Below, one piece after another: positions 8,401 through 15,196 of a DNA stretch of 64,000 nucleotides. The first letter of the stretch is position 1. The number at the start of each line of letters is the position of its first letter. Source of the DNA: an uncultured Corynebacterium sp. (GTDB taxonomy: Bacteria > Actinomycetota > Actinomycetes > Mycobacteriales > Mycobacteriaceae); assembly GCF_946222305.1 (NCBI RefSeq), contig NZ_CAMIHZ010000010.1:5468-69467 (forward strand), read 5' to 3'. The position numbers and the translations under genes were made by a program. Below the pieces are notes generated by a model that saw nothing but the letters and a program-made list of their open reading frames with translations, did no database searches and was not told the DNA's origin.

Positions 8401-10372
8401 TCCGTTCAGCAACATCGCTTTGGCCGACACCTTCCAAATCCACGAGGATGGCGACATCCCCGACCTGCACGTATTCCGCGAAAACAACGAGACCATTGAG
8501 CGACAGAGGAAGGCACCGATCAATGTAGTCATCGGTAACCCGCCTTACTCCGCAGGTCAGAAGTCTGCCAACGATCTGAACGCGAACCTCAAATACCCAA
8601 CCTTGGACAGAAAGATCGCGGAAGCCTACGCAGCAAAATCCACCGCAACCAACAAAAATTCGCTCTACGACTCCTACTTGCGCGCCTTCCGATGGGCCAC
8701 CGACCGCATCGGGAGCCAAGGTGTGGTCGCCTTCGTATCCAACGGTGGTTGGATCGATGGCAACACCGGTGACGGCGTGCGACTGTCCATGGCCGAGGAC
8801 TTCACGGATCTGTACGTGTTCAACCTCCGGGGAAATCAACGCACTGCCGGTGAGCAGTCCCGTAAGGAGGGCGGGAAAGTCTTTGGCTCCGGTTCACGCA
8901 ACACTGTAGCCATCACCATTGGAATCAAGGATCCGAACAAATCCGGTTTCCTACTTCATTATCGCGACATCGGCGACTATCTCACCGCGGAGGAAAAGCT
9001 CCACATTGTGGACACCTCCGCCGTCGAGACCATCGAATGGCAGACCATCACCCCGAATGAACACGGTGACTGGGTCAATCAGCGCTCCGAAGATTTCGCT
9101 ACCTGGCCAGTAATCGGCGAGAAGAAGGGAAATTCGACTAAGTTCTTCACAAACTTCTCAGCTGGACTGCAAACCAATCGAGATGCTTGGGTCTATTCAT
9201 ACTCAAAAGCTGGTCTACGCTCCCAGATTGAGACACTCACGAACAACTATGAAACGGTGTTACGCGAAATTGTGCCGGAGCAAAATGCTCTGGAGTTTTT
9301 GAAAGCTAATCCACATTTTGTAGACCCGAAGAAAAGTAAATGGTCCTCGAGCCTACAAAATCTGCTCAACCAACGGCAGCCATTGAACGACGAGGGTTTT
9401 GTTTCAGTGAGCCTTTACCGACCATTCTGCCGACTGAATGTGTTCTTTGATGAGCACCTTAACCATCGTCGCTATCAACTCCCATCGATGTTCCCGACCC
9501 CTGAACATGAAAATTTGGGCTTTGAGGTTTCCGGCGCTAGCTCTCCTAGTGGATGGTCTGCAATCGCAACAACTTCACTTCCAGACGTGCAGCTGCTGGG
9601 GAACGGACAATTCTTCCCCCGCTTCACCTGGACCCCCGTCGATGCAGATGGTGGATTGTTCGGCGAGGGAGACGTCGCCACGCAAAGTTCCGAAACGAGC
9701 CAGTACGGCGAAATCGGAGAGGTTTTCGACGGATATGTGCGCGTGGACAACATCACCGACGAGATCAAGAAAATCTACCGGGATACACTTGGCGCGGACA
9801 TCACGGGCGACGACATCTTCCACTTCGTATACGGCAGACTGCACGACCCGTCGTATCGCACGACGTACGCGGCGGATCTGAAGAAGATGCTTCCCCACAT
9901 TGAGACACCATCGTCACGGGCAGAATTCGACAAGTTCGCCGTCGCGGGATCCAAACTGATGGCTCTGCACCTCAACTACGAAGACATGGAACCATGGCCA
10001 CTGGACGTACAGGTTAAGGGCGACGCGTCCGATCGGGAGACCTGGCGCGTGACCAAGATGCGCTGGGCAAAACGCAAGGATCCCGAAACCGGTAAGAGCA
10101 TTAACGACGTCACCAAGCTGATCTACAACCCGAAAGTGACCATCACTGGAATCCCGGCGGAAGCCGATGAGTACATGCTCGGCTCGCGCAGCGCGCTGGC
10201 GTGGATCATCGACCGTTACCAGGTGAAGAAGGATAAAGCCTCGGGCATCGTCAACGACCCGAACGATTGGGCCGATGAAGTAGACAACCCACGCTACATC
10301 GTCGATCTCATCGGTCGAGTAACCCGCGTGGCAATGGAAACCAACAGGATCGTCAAGAGGCTTAGCTCGTAG
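5447..10372 (+). CDS. Single-chain restriction-modification enzyme, Type ISP-like (nuclease-helicase-N6-adenine methylase)
   Basis: A 1641-residue enzyme. The N-terminus (about 1-160) is an Mrr/PD-(D/E)XK-like nuclease with GIDLVAR and the QAK motif. A superfamily 2 helicase follows: Walker A ACGTGKT near residue 200, DEAH at 330, TATPR, and motif VI QSVGRVMRK. The methylase part carries motif I DPFAGT at 914 and catalytic NPPY at 1031. The C-terminal 400 residues would be the target-recognition domain. This domain order is that of the LlaGI/LlaBIII class, in which one polypeptide cuts and methylates hemi-protectively, so no separate hsdS, hsdM or hsdR genes are expected or seen. ATG 5447 is used; an extension to 5399 has no support. 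All motifs are intact, so it is probably active. Confidence 0.93.
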   Translation: MATFTEVLTQLRENQPQARYGIAFEKLMVNFFRTAPTLAEQFDEVCRWKDWRYNGGKADTGIDLVARRADDHRWVAIQAKFYKSTTSIQKQHIDSFFEASGKSFETDNGREHFAHRYIISTTDRWSGNAEDALANQMIETSRIGMADIANAPVNWDVAFPGSEIQINLSKKKAFEPRKHQTEAIEKVLKGFETRDRGKLIMACGTGKTFTALRLAEQFAETRGARARVLFLVPSIALLSQTLREWTAQATVELRSFAVCSDTKAGKAAEDIAPYDLEVPVSTNGEMIIEAFSIGKRAKGLHVVFSTYQSLGAVHDAQRKGLEPFDLVICDEAHRTTGVTLAGEDASAFVRIHDAEYIQADKRLYMTATPRLFDESVKGKAKEHSAELASMDDEAIFGPEFHRLGFGEAVDKGLLTDYKVLVMTVDEGVAAEVMAQADGQTVNLTTASAMIGAWTALTKRSGSLQGTKAGFEKGAKPMLRTVAFAKDIRASKQIAESFPVLIRSYQNVLMQSSALNDVDLHNVNVDVAAQHVDGTMNAMQRSSRISWLESDIEGDETRVLTNARCLSEGVDVPGLDSVIFFNPRNSMVDVVQSVGRVMRKAEGKDYGYIVLPVAVPPNVSPSQALNDNARFKVVWQILNALRAHDDRFNAKVNSIAMNEGDAGELPLEVNPVQNHKNKLDGIDSHSSDPDATGADGRDLAQQYVLFSMEKWQEAMHVKLVDKVGTRTYWEDWADDVAKIAQAQITRITALIDGANPTLRKEFDRFVEGLRGNLNDSITDAEAISMLSQHLITAPVFDALFEGHNFTEHNPVAQVMQRMTTVLEKEDLNTETESLEKFYDSVRVRASEVNSASGKQQVIKELYERFFQKAFRKQAEALGIVYTPVEIVDFILRATDDVSRKHFGKGLTDEGVCILDPFAGTSTFTVRLLQSGLIRPEDLARKYANEIFATEIMLLAYYVSAVNIETTYNALRAEEAKRNGEQEPEYVPFSNIALADTFQIHEDGDIPDLHVFRENNETIERQRKAPINVVIGNPPYSAGQKSANDLNANLKYPTLDRKIAEAYAAKSTATNKNSLYDSYLRAFRWATDRIGSQGVVAFVSNGGWIDGNTGDGVRLSMAEDFTDLYVFNLRGNQRTAGEQSRKEGGKVFGSGSRNTVAITIGIKDPNKSGFLLHYRDIGDYLTAEEKLHIVDTSAVETIEWQTITPNEHGDWVNQRSEDFATWPVIGEKKGNSTKFFTNFSAGLQTNRDAWVYSYSKAGLRSQIETLTNNYETVLREIVPEQNALEFLKANPHFVDPKKSKWSSSLQNLLNQRQPLNDEGFVSVSLYRPFCRLNVFFDEHLNHRRYQLPSMFPTPEHENLGFEVSGASSPSGWSAIATTSLPDVQLLGNGQFFPRFTWTPVDADGGLFGEGDVATQSSETSQYGEIGEVFDGYVRVDNITDEIKKIYRDTLGADITGDDIFHFVYGRLHDPSYRTTYAADLKKMLPHIETPSSRAEFDKFAVAGSKLMALHLNYEDMEPWPLDVQVKGDASDRETWRVTKMRWAKRKDPETGKSINDVTKLIYNPKVTITGIPAEADEYMLGSRSALAWIIDRYQVKKDKASGIVNDPNDWADEVDNPRYIVDLIGRVTRVAMETNRIVKRLSS

Positions 10373-10479
10373 CGGTGCCGGTGAACCCCTCTCGCCACAA
10401 CGTACAGACATCAGACAACTCACACCTGGGACACCGGTAGGCACAACACAACGGTTCTATTTGCGGGATTCGGTTAGCG

Positions 10480-11079
10480 TTAGGAATCCGTCACCAGCGC
10501 ACCGATGTAGCCCGCGATGGATTGCGCGTCCTGGGCAGTCTGCGGATCATTTTCATCGCGCGAAGGCACGTGGATAAAACCAGCGTGGCGCACCTTTCCT
10601 GCTTCGCGGAAGCCGAGGTTGGTGTACCACGCGGCGTTGCACAAGTATTTGCCCGCATCTTGGCTCAGGCCAATCCGTGCGCCTCGCGCGCGAACGGCCT
10701 GCTGCACGCGGCTCATCTCCTCTGAAGCGTTCCTTACCGTCGGCCCTCCATCGACGACAGGTCCTTCGCCGGGCGTGCCATGAATGTCGTCTTTGTGCCG
10801 TTCGTTCTTAGCAACCAACTCCACCACTGGTTCGTCCACATCGGGCCGCTCGCCCAGGCTGATGATCGCTTCCGGGTGGTAATCATCAATCAAAGCACCC
10901 AAGTGTTGGGCGAACGTCGTCCAGCTGGTTTCGATCTCCCGATAGATAACCCGCACGCCAGCCTGTTCTAGCAAGTCAGCGACCTGCCGGCCGACCTCCA
11001 TCGAGGAGTTGTGCTCGCGCACGAAAGGGCCGTACGCGGTGAGCGCCACAGAGCGTTCAGCTTCACTTTCGTTCATCAT
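10480..11079 (-). CDS. Pyroglutamyl-peptidase I family protein (peptidase C15)
   Basis: A 199-residue cytoplasmic cysteine peptidase of family C15, which removes N-terminal pyroglutamate from peptides. The catalytic residues can be read at the expected spacing: Glu77 in SLGERPD, Cys147 in DAGKYLCNAAWY, His170 in GFIHVP. The N-terminal family motif is TAYGPFVREHNSS rather than the usual G-F-x-P-F-x-x-x-x-x-N-P-S, so it is a somewhat divergent member. The start ATG at 11079 has GAAAGGG 7 nt upstream; an extension to 11118 is not needed. It is divergent from the CPBP protease gene. Being next to a putative peptide-modification locus is suggestive, but functional linkage is inference only. Confidence 0.82.
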   Translation of the reverse strand: MMNESEAERSVALTAYGPFVREHNSSMEVGRQVADLLEQAGVRVIYREIETSWTTFAQHLGALIDDYHPEAIISLGERPDVDEPVVELVAKNERHKDDIHGTPGEGPVVDGGPTVRNASEEMSRVQQAVRARGARIGLSQDAGKYLCNAAWYTNLGFREAGKVRHAGFIHVPSRDENDPQTAQDAQSIAGYIGALVTDS

Positions 11080-11267
11080 GTCGAAACCCTTTCCGTTCCT
11101 CACGAGGATCGCCAACACACCGCGGTGAACAACATCGACAATGCCATGCCTTGCCTATCCTGATCCCCGGACATCCCAATATCAGCCCTTAGACCGACAC
11201 CACCGCCCCCACAATCACCCACCCGGACGATACCGCCGCCACCCCACCGGCACGCACAATCTGAACT

Positions 11268-12221
11268 ATGGAAACATCAATTCACCTCCCCGTAGCCCAG
11301 CAACCAGCCCCCGGGGATACGCAATATCACCGGGCGCCCCTCCTTCACCCGCGTCCGCAGCAATCCCCTCACGCGCGCCGTCGCCCTATCAGGGCACTCA
11401 TCTTCGCGCTGGTGATGAGCCTCGTCGCACAAGTCTTGGTCTTCATCGTCGCAGCACTCGCGGCCGCCCTCGTAGGCGCGGACGTGGACACGACCGTCCT
11501 CTCCGACGATCCCAACAACGTCACCGCCAACATCTTCCTGCTCATATCGCTGGCCTCGATGGTTCCGGTGTTCTTCTATGCCGCGCGCATCGCGGGCTAC
11601 CAATCCAGATTCCTGCTCTCCGTTGTGGGTCGGATGAGGTGGGGCATCGTTGGCGTCGCAGCAGGAGTATCCCTCGCCGTCGCTGTAGTGGGCCAAGTCA
11701 TTGCCTACGCGGCCGGTGGGGGCCCAGAACCCCGCACCCCGGAACACCAAGACTTCATTCTCCTTGCCGCTGTGATCGTCCTTGTACCCTTCCAAGCGGC
11801 CGCGGAGGAAATCCTCGCTCGTGGCTTCCTGCCACAAGTTTTCGGGCTGTGGTTCAAGTCCCCCTGGCTCGCCTACCTGCCCGGAGCTCTACTGTGGATC
11901 GCCTTGCATGGTTACAACTCTTGGGGCACGGTTGCCATCGCATACTCGGCGATTGTGTACGCGGTGCTGGTGCACAAGACCGGTGGTCTCGAGGCCGTCA
12001 TAGCCCTTCACACGATCAACAATTACCTCGCCTTCACGCAGCCGGTATTCACGGTCGTCGAAGATCCCAACACCATCCCGTGGGAGGCCGCCGTATTCGA
12101 CATGGCGTCCACCACTCTTACCGTCGTACTGGTCTATCTCAGTGTCCGTAAGTTTGTTTCTATTTCGACGCCACCCCGCCCGAACCTAGTATCCCCTCAA
12201 CCCCAACAAGATCTGCGATAG
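11268..12221 (+). CDS. CPBP family intramembrane metalloprotease
   Basis: A 317-residue membrane protein with about seven hydrophobic segments between residues 45 and 300 and a Pro-rich cytoplasmic N-terminus. The CPBP/Abi glutamic-type active-site motifs are present: AAEEILARGFLP (EExxxR, about residues 178-184), IALHGYNSWG, and ALHTINNYLAF (HxxxN). This family includes Rce1-type CAAX proteases and bacteriocin-processing or self-immunity proteins. Here it lies 172 nt upstream of, and on the same strand as, the radical-SAM operon, so it could process or protect against that peptide. A general housekeeping role is equally possible. The start has CACAAT 7 nt upstream and no clear Shine-Dalgarno sequence. 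Confidence 0.85.
   Translation: METSIHLPVAQQPAPGDTQYHRAPLLHPRPQQSPHARRRPIRALIFALVMSLVAQVLVFIVAALAAALVGADVDTTVLSDDPNNVTANIFLLISLASMVPVFFYAARIAGYQSRFLLSVVGRMRWGIVGVAAGVSLAVAVVGQVIAYAAGGGPEPRTPEHQDFILLAAVIVLVPFQAAAEEILARGFLPQVFGLWFKSPWLAYLPGALLWIALHGYNSWGTVAIAYSAIVYAVLVHKTGGLEAVIALHTINNYLAFTQPVFTVVEDPNTIPWEAAVFDMASTTLTVVLVYLSVRKFVSISTPPRPNLVSPQPQQDLR
12152..12175 (-). repeat. Copy of dispersed A-rich mini-repeat at the CPBP 3' end
   Basis: The minus strand reads GGTGGCGTCGAAATAG then AAACAAAC, within the last codons of the CPBP gene, where it encodes part of a non-conserved C-terminal tail. Confidence 0.35.
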
Positions 12222-12341
12222 TTAGGCGGATCTCCAAGAACAGGCCGTTTTGTTTCGACAGGGTCGTCTTCCACGGACTGGATATCGCTGGCGCGGAGCA
12301 TGATCACTAGATAAAATTCTTTGCAAAGACGACTACACACT

Positions 12342-12379
12342 CATCTGGGGATTCCCACTCTTACTCCTCTCCCCAGATG
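12342..12379. promoter_or_regulatory. 9-bp inverted repeat just before the RBS of the radical-SAM operon
   Basis: Perfect arms CATCTGGGG (12342-12350) and CCCCAGATG (12371-12379) flank a 20-nt pyrimidine-rich loop. The right arm ends 2 nt before the strong Shine-Dalgarno GGAGGA (12382-12387) of the first operon gene. In mRNA this could be a hairpin controlling ribosome access; in DNA it could be an operator with half-sites about 29 bp apart. A possible -10 (TAAAAT, 12312-12317) lies upstream with a poor -35. Confidence 0.5.
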
Positions 12380-12393
12380 TCGGAGGAAAACCA

Positions 12394-13086
12394 ATGGATA
12401 GTTCGATTTTCAGCGGGACTTCTTGGTTTTTCGTCGCTGTGTTCATCGTGATAGTTGCCTCATTTTTTTCCAGAAGAAAACCCTCGAAGAAGCGGCGAGT
12501 CGGTGTTGGTCAGATCCTGTCCATGGAGGTCGAAAAGAAACGACCTCTAGCTAAGCAACAGCGCGTGACTTTCCAAGTGGCTGTCGAACCAGAACATGGT
12601 CCAGCCTTTCAGGACACGTTCACGCACCCTGTCGAAACGCAAAGATTACCGTTGCTCCAGCCAGGACTTATGTTCCCTCTCACGTACAAAGTCCAGCACG
12701 TCGACAGCACTACTCCCGATACCGGAACTATCAAGGGCCTCTCCTCTGGTTCGCCTTTCTACGAGAAAGCCAAACAATTTTTCAATCACGTTCGGCTCCG
12801 CGATGGAGTCCTCGACCATGCAACCTTAAGTGCTGACTACAATGGCCAACCTGCACATGCCCGGATTGAGCGAATCTTCCCCACTGGCCGCCAATTCCGG
12901 GGCTTGAGGGAATTCCAGTTGACACTCACTATCTACTCCCCCAGTCTGCAGCCGTATCGAGTCGCGAAGAATCTCGTCCTGCACGAGTTTGAGGCAGCCG
13001 CAGCCCATCCCGGAGCTGTGGTGCCTGCGCGCGTCCTTCCCCAAAGCCCCGATGCTATTGCAATAAGCTTGCGACCGAAGATGTGA
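12394..13086 (+). CDS. Membrane-anchored tandem beta-domain protein, first gene of RiPP-like operon
   Basis: A 230-residue protein of unknown function. Residues 8-27 are a membrane anchor (TSWFFVAVFIVIVASFF), followed by a basic stop-transfer patch (RRKPSKKRR). The rest appears to be two copies of one beta-rich module. The first (about 38-110) runs GQILSMEV to FPLTYKV. The second (about 145-228) runs ARIERIFPTG to VVPARVLPQSPDAIAISL. Both share a Val/Thr-rich strand pattern and a 'PG..(V/F)P' turn. The orientation suggests a short extracytoplasmic N-terminus and cytoplasmic beta-domains. It has the ribosome binding site GGAGGA 6 nt upstream. The 16-nt gap to the small peptide gene implies co-transcription. 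A role as scaffold, export or binding partner of the peptide is speculation. Confidence 0.7.
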   Translation: MDSSIFSGTSWFFVAVFIVIVASFFSRRKPSKKRRVGVGQILSMEVEKKRPLAKQQRVTFQVAVEPEHGPAFQDTFTHPVETQRLPLLQPGLMFPLTYKVQHVDSTTPDTGTIKGLSSGSPFYEKAKQFFNHVRLRDGVLDHATLSADYNGQPAHARIERIFPTGRQFRGLREFQLTLTIYSPSLQPYRVAKNLVLHEFEAAAAHPGAVVPARVLPQSPDAIAISLRPKM

Positions 13087-13102
13087 TGAACGGAAAATCC
13101 CC

Positions 13103-13348
13103 ATGACCAACCACAATTATTACCAACCCCCAGAAGAACCTCCGCAGCCCTATTCACACCCGTTTTCCCCTCATTCAAACGATCTGAATTCGGGATCCTA
13201 CCCATTTTCCGAATCCGGAAACTTTACAGACGGCTGGTCGGATGCTTTAGATTTCAGTCGCTCAAGCAACTCGGGTTGGGGTGGAGACTCCGGCTCGATC
13301 GGAGGATCAAACAACAATAACAATAATAACAACAATAACAATGGCTAA
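13103..13348 (+). CDS. Putative RiPP precursor peptide, Gly/Ser/Asn-rich with Asn11-Gly tail
   Basis: An 81-residue Cys-free peptide with low-complexity composition. The N-terminal part (1-35) is rich in Pro, His, Ser and Tyr. The central part holds aromatic-[S/T]-Asp triads (F41-T-D43, W45-S-D47), F51-S-R53 and W59-G-G61. Then come GGDSGSIGGS and eleven Asn (70-80) before a final Gly. The Asn codons alternate AAC/AAT (13310-13342). The stop codon overlaps the start of the radical-SAM gene (ATGGCTAA, 13341-13348), which implies tight coupling. Small size, bias, lack of any fold and adjacency to a SPASM maturase make it a RiPP precursor candidate. The initiation site is weak (GGAAA). No similarity to a named precursor family is recognised. 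Confidence 0.65.
   Translation: MTNHNYYQPPEEPPQPYSHPFSPHSNDLNSGSYPFSESGNFTDGWSDALDFSRSSNSGWGGDSGSIGGSNNNNNNNNNNNG
13310..13342 (+). repeat. AAC/AAT trinucleotide tract encoding poly-Asn
   Basis: Eleven consecutive Asn codons, mixed AAC and AAT, ending one base into the start codon of the radical-SAM gene. It forms an A-rich, G-free, unstructured stretch in front of that start. Changes in triplet number would vary the peptide tail without disturbing either reading frame. Confidence 0.9.
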
Positions 13349-15191
13349 GACCTTTCTCCCTCTTACACCCAGCACAAAAATTCCATCCGCAAATCGCACA
13401 GCCTCTGGCGCGGAGCTATATCACACCGCGATTAAACTCACGTTTGTACCTAACCAATATTGCAACCTCGGATGCAGTTATTGCTATCTTGGTGATCTCA
13501 CCGAAAATAGGGATGATCCCAGTGATATCGTCGCCCAATTTCATCGCATAGCCCGCCATCTGGGCCACCAAGGCGTATTGATTGACTCCCTCCTACTTCA
13601 CGGCGCTGAGATATCAACTCTGCCAGCTTCTATATTGCGCGACTTGTTTAGCGCACACACGGAATATCGCCGTAAATACCGCTTGCAACTCAAAGCCCTA
13701 GGTCGCGGAGGCGCCCCGATTCACATCAAGACCAACTTGTACAATTTTGATAAGTTGCGGCCCCTTTACGAGGAATTCGAAGTTTCCATCTCCGGTAGTT
13801 TTGATTTGCCCTTTAGCCTTCACGAGAAGCTGCGCACCACCAAGTCGGGAAAGTCAACACTAAAGCGCACCATCAATAATGTCCTTCTACTGGCAGACTA
13901 TCCACACCGTAAACAGATCAGCTGTGTCGTTGGAACGGAACACCTACAGAAGATTGATGAGTTTATCCGTGATATTGAATGGTTGGATGACCATGGATTC
14001 GATATGGTCACTGACTTCTACATCATGTTTGCCTACGACAGTGTGAAGTCCGATTACACTTCGCAATTAGATCAAAACGAAATGGTTGAGTTCTTCGAGG
14101 GACTCCGGCAACACTTCGAAGGCACCAAGTTTGAGCAAGCCATTTACTACGAATGGTTCAAGGAATTCACGCACGGATATTGCACCAATCAGATCAACTG
14201 TGGTTCGAATAATTTCCTCGTGCAGAAGAACGGGGACGTCTACCCTTGCCACCGTGGCCAGGCGGAGCCCGAATTAAAATTTGGGAATATCCTTAATCTA
14301 GGTATGCCGGAGCTCGCTTCCAAGGGAGCCGACACAATTCGCAGCTACGAAAATAGAAACCCTGCGATCTCACGTGATTGCATCGATTGCGAGTATTTCT
14401 ACCTTTGCCACGCCGGTTGCCCAATTCAACGCAACAACACCCAGCAGAACAAGGCTTACACCTGCGGTATCCAAAAAGCCCTCTACCGTGCACAACCCCA
14501 CCGGTTCCCGCCGAAACCGGATGTTTCGCGGCGCCTCGTCGATTCATTTATTCGACAAAATCAACCACGCATCTACGACGACCACTCCATCCCGCGCATC
14601 ATGGAGTTTAACTCCGAACTTTTCGAAGAAAAGAACGCACTTACCTCAATTATTCAGCGCGATCCTAGGCTTGAAACGCTCTTCCGTAAAGGTGCCGTCC
14701 GCCTCCACGTTAACCGGGCCTCAACGGATCTTTTTTCCAGCCGCCTTTACGGTCGCATGACTCAGGCCGTCTTATCGCCTGCCGACGCCACCAAGGTCTT
14801 CATCGCCGATGATCTCTGGTCCCTCAACAACACCGACGATGCTGTGAACGCCGTCCGCGTGCAGCTTCTCCGCGATAATTACGTGGTCTATGGCGACGAG
14901 GCACGCACCAAGATGGAGCACGTCGCCACCACAGATTTCTACCCCGCGGAGCTAGAGCGCGTGGAGGGTGGCTGGATTCTGGATCTTTCGCACTTTCTCA
15001 ATCAGCACGCAACTACGTTCCTGCCAGACTTCGGTAATCTTCTTTCGATCACAACCATTAAGGCGCGCGAGTATCACTATGCAAAGCACGCGAAGAACGC
15101 GTTCTACCACTTAGAAACCGTGAACCTACCTTTCCATGAATTCCGTTTCGATTGGGTGGAAGCCCCAGCTAGCGAACACCCTAGACGGTAG
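13341..15191 (+). CDS. Radical SAM/SPASM peptide maturase
   Basis: A 616-residue enzyme. The radical SAM cluster motif is C41-NLG-C45-SY-C48, with the degenerate GGE-type motif LLHGAE. The SPASM domain is textbook: Cys287-X10-G-X4-Cys, then C347-X2-C350-X5-C-X3-C, then a final Cys in AYTCGIQ, enough to bind two auxiliary Fe-S clusters. The last 220 residues are an extra domain I cannot place. SPASM enzymes mainly modify ribosomal peptides by C-C, C-O or C-S crosslinks or epimerisation, so the overlapping upstream 81-residue peptide is the obvious substrate. ATG 13341 is chosen because it gives the 8-nt ATGGCTAA overlap. The alternative GTG 13281 would run out of frame through the peptide gene. 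The gene converges with glsA 5 nt away. Confidence 0.9.
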   Translation: MAKTFLPLTPSTKIPSANRTASGAELYHTAIKLTFVPNQYCNLGCSYCYLGDLTENRDDPSDIVAQFHRIARHLGHQGVLIDSLLLHGAEISTLPASILRDLFSAHTEYRRKYRLQLKALGRGGAPIHIKTNLYNFDKLRPLYEEFEVSISGSFDLPFSLHEKLRTTKSGKSTLKRTINNVLLLADYPHRKQISCVVGTEHLQKIDEFIRDIEWLDDHGFDMVTDFYIMFAYDSVKSDYTSQLDQNEMVEFFEGLRQHFEGTKFEQAIYYEWFKEFTHGYCTNQINCGSNNFLVQKNGDVYPCHRGQAEPELKFGNILNLGMPELASKGADTIRSYENRNPAISRDCIDCEYFYLCHAGCPIQRNNTQQNKAYTCGIQKALYRAQPHRFPPKPDVSRRLVDSFIRQNQPRIYDDHSIPRIMEFNSELFEEKNALTSIIQRDPRLETLFRKGAVRLHVNRASTDLFSSRLYGRMTQAVLSPADATKVFIADDLWSLNNTDDAVNAVRVQLLRDNYVVYGDEARTKMEHVATTDFYPAELERVEGGWILDLSHFLNQHATTFLPDFGNLLSITTIKAREYHYAKHAKNAFYHLETVNLPFHEFRFDWVEAPASEHPRR

Positions 15192-15196
15192 TGGAT

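Noticed and set aside
7562..8839. 425-codon open frame antisense to the restriction-modification gene
   Set aside because: The sense strand carries conserved helicase and methylase motifs; the antisense product has no recognisable domain.
10466..10489. GGATTC/GAATCC hairpin after the restriction gene
   Set aside because: Only 6 bp, overlaps the convergent peptidase stop codon, and no T-run; too weak to call a terminator.
11141..12151. 336-codon frame overlapping the CPBP gene on the same strand
   Set aside because: Arg/Pro/Ser-rich with no hydrophobic segments; the CPBP frame has active-site motifs and membrane helices.
13281..13340. Upstream GTG start for the radical-SAM gene
   Set aside because: The extra 20 residues would be translated from the peptide gene in another frame, including the AAC/AAT tract, and have no family similarity. 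ATG 13341 gives a classic coupling overlap.
14196..14215. GGTTCGAAT-like sequence resembling a tRNA T-arm
   Set aside because: It is within the SPASM coding sequence; no acceptor stem or anticodon arm can be folded around it. No tRNA was seen elsewhere.
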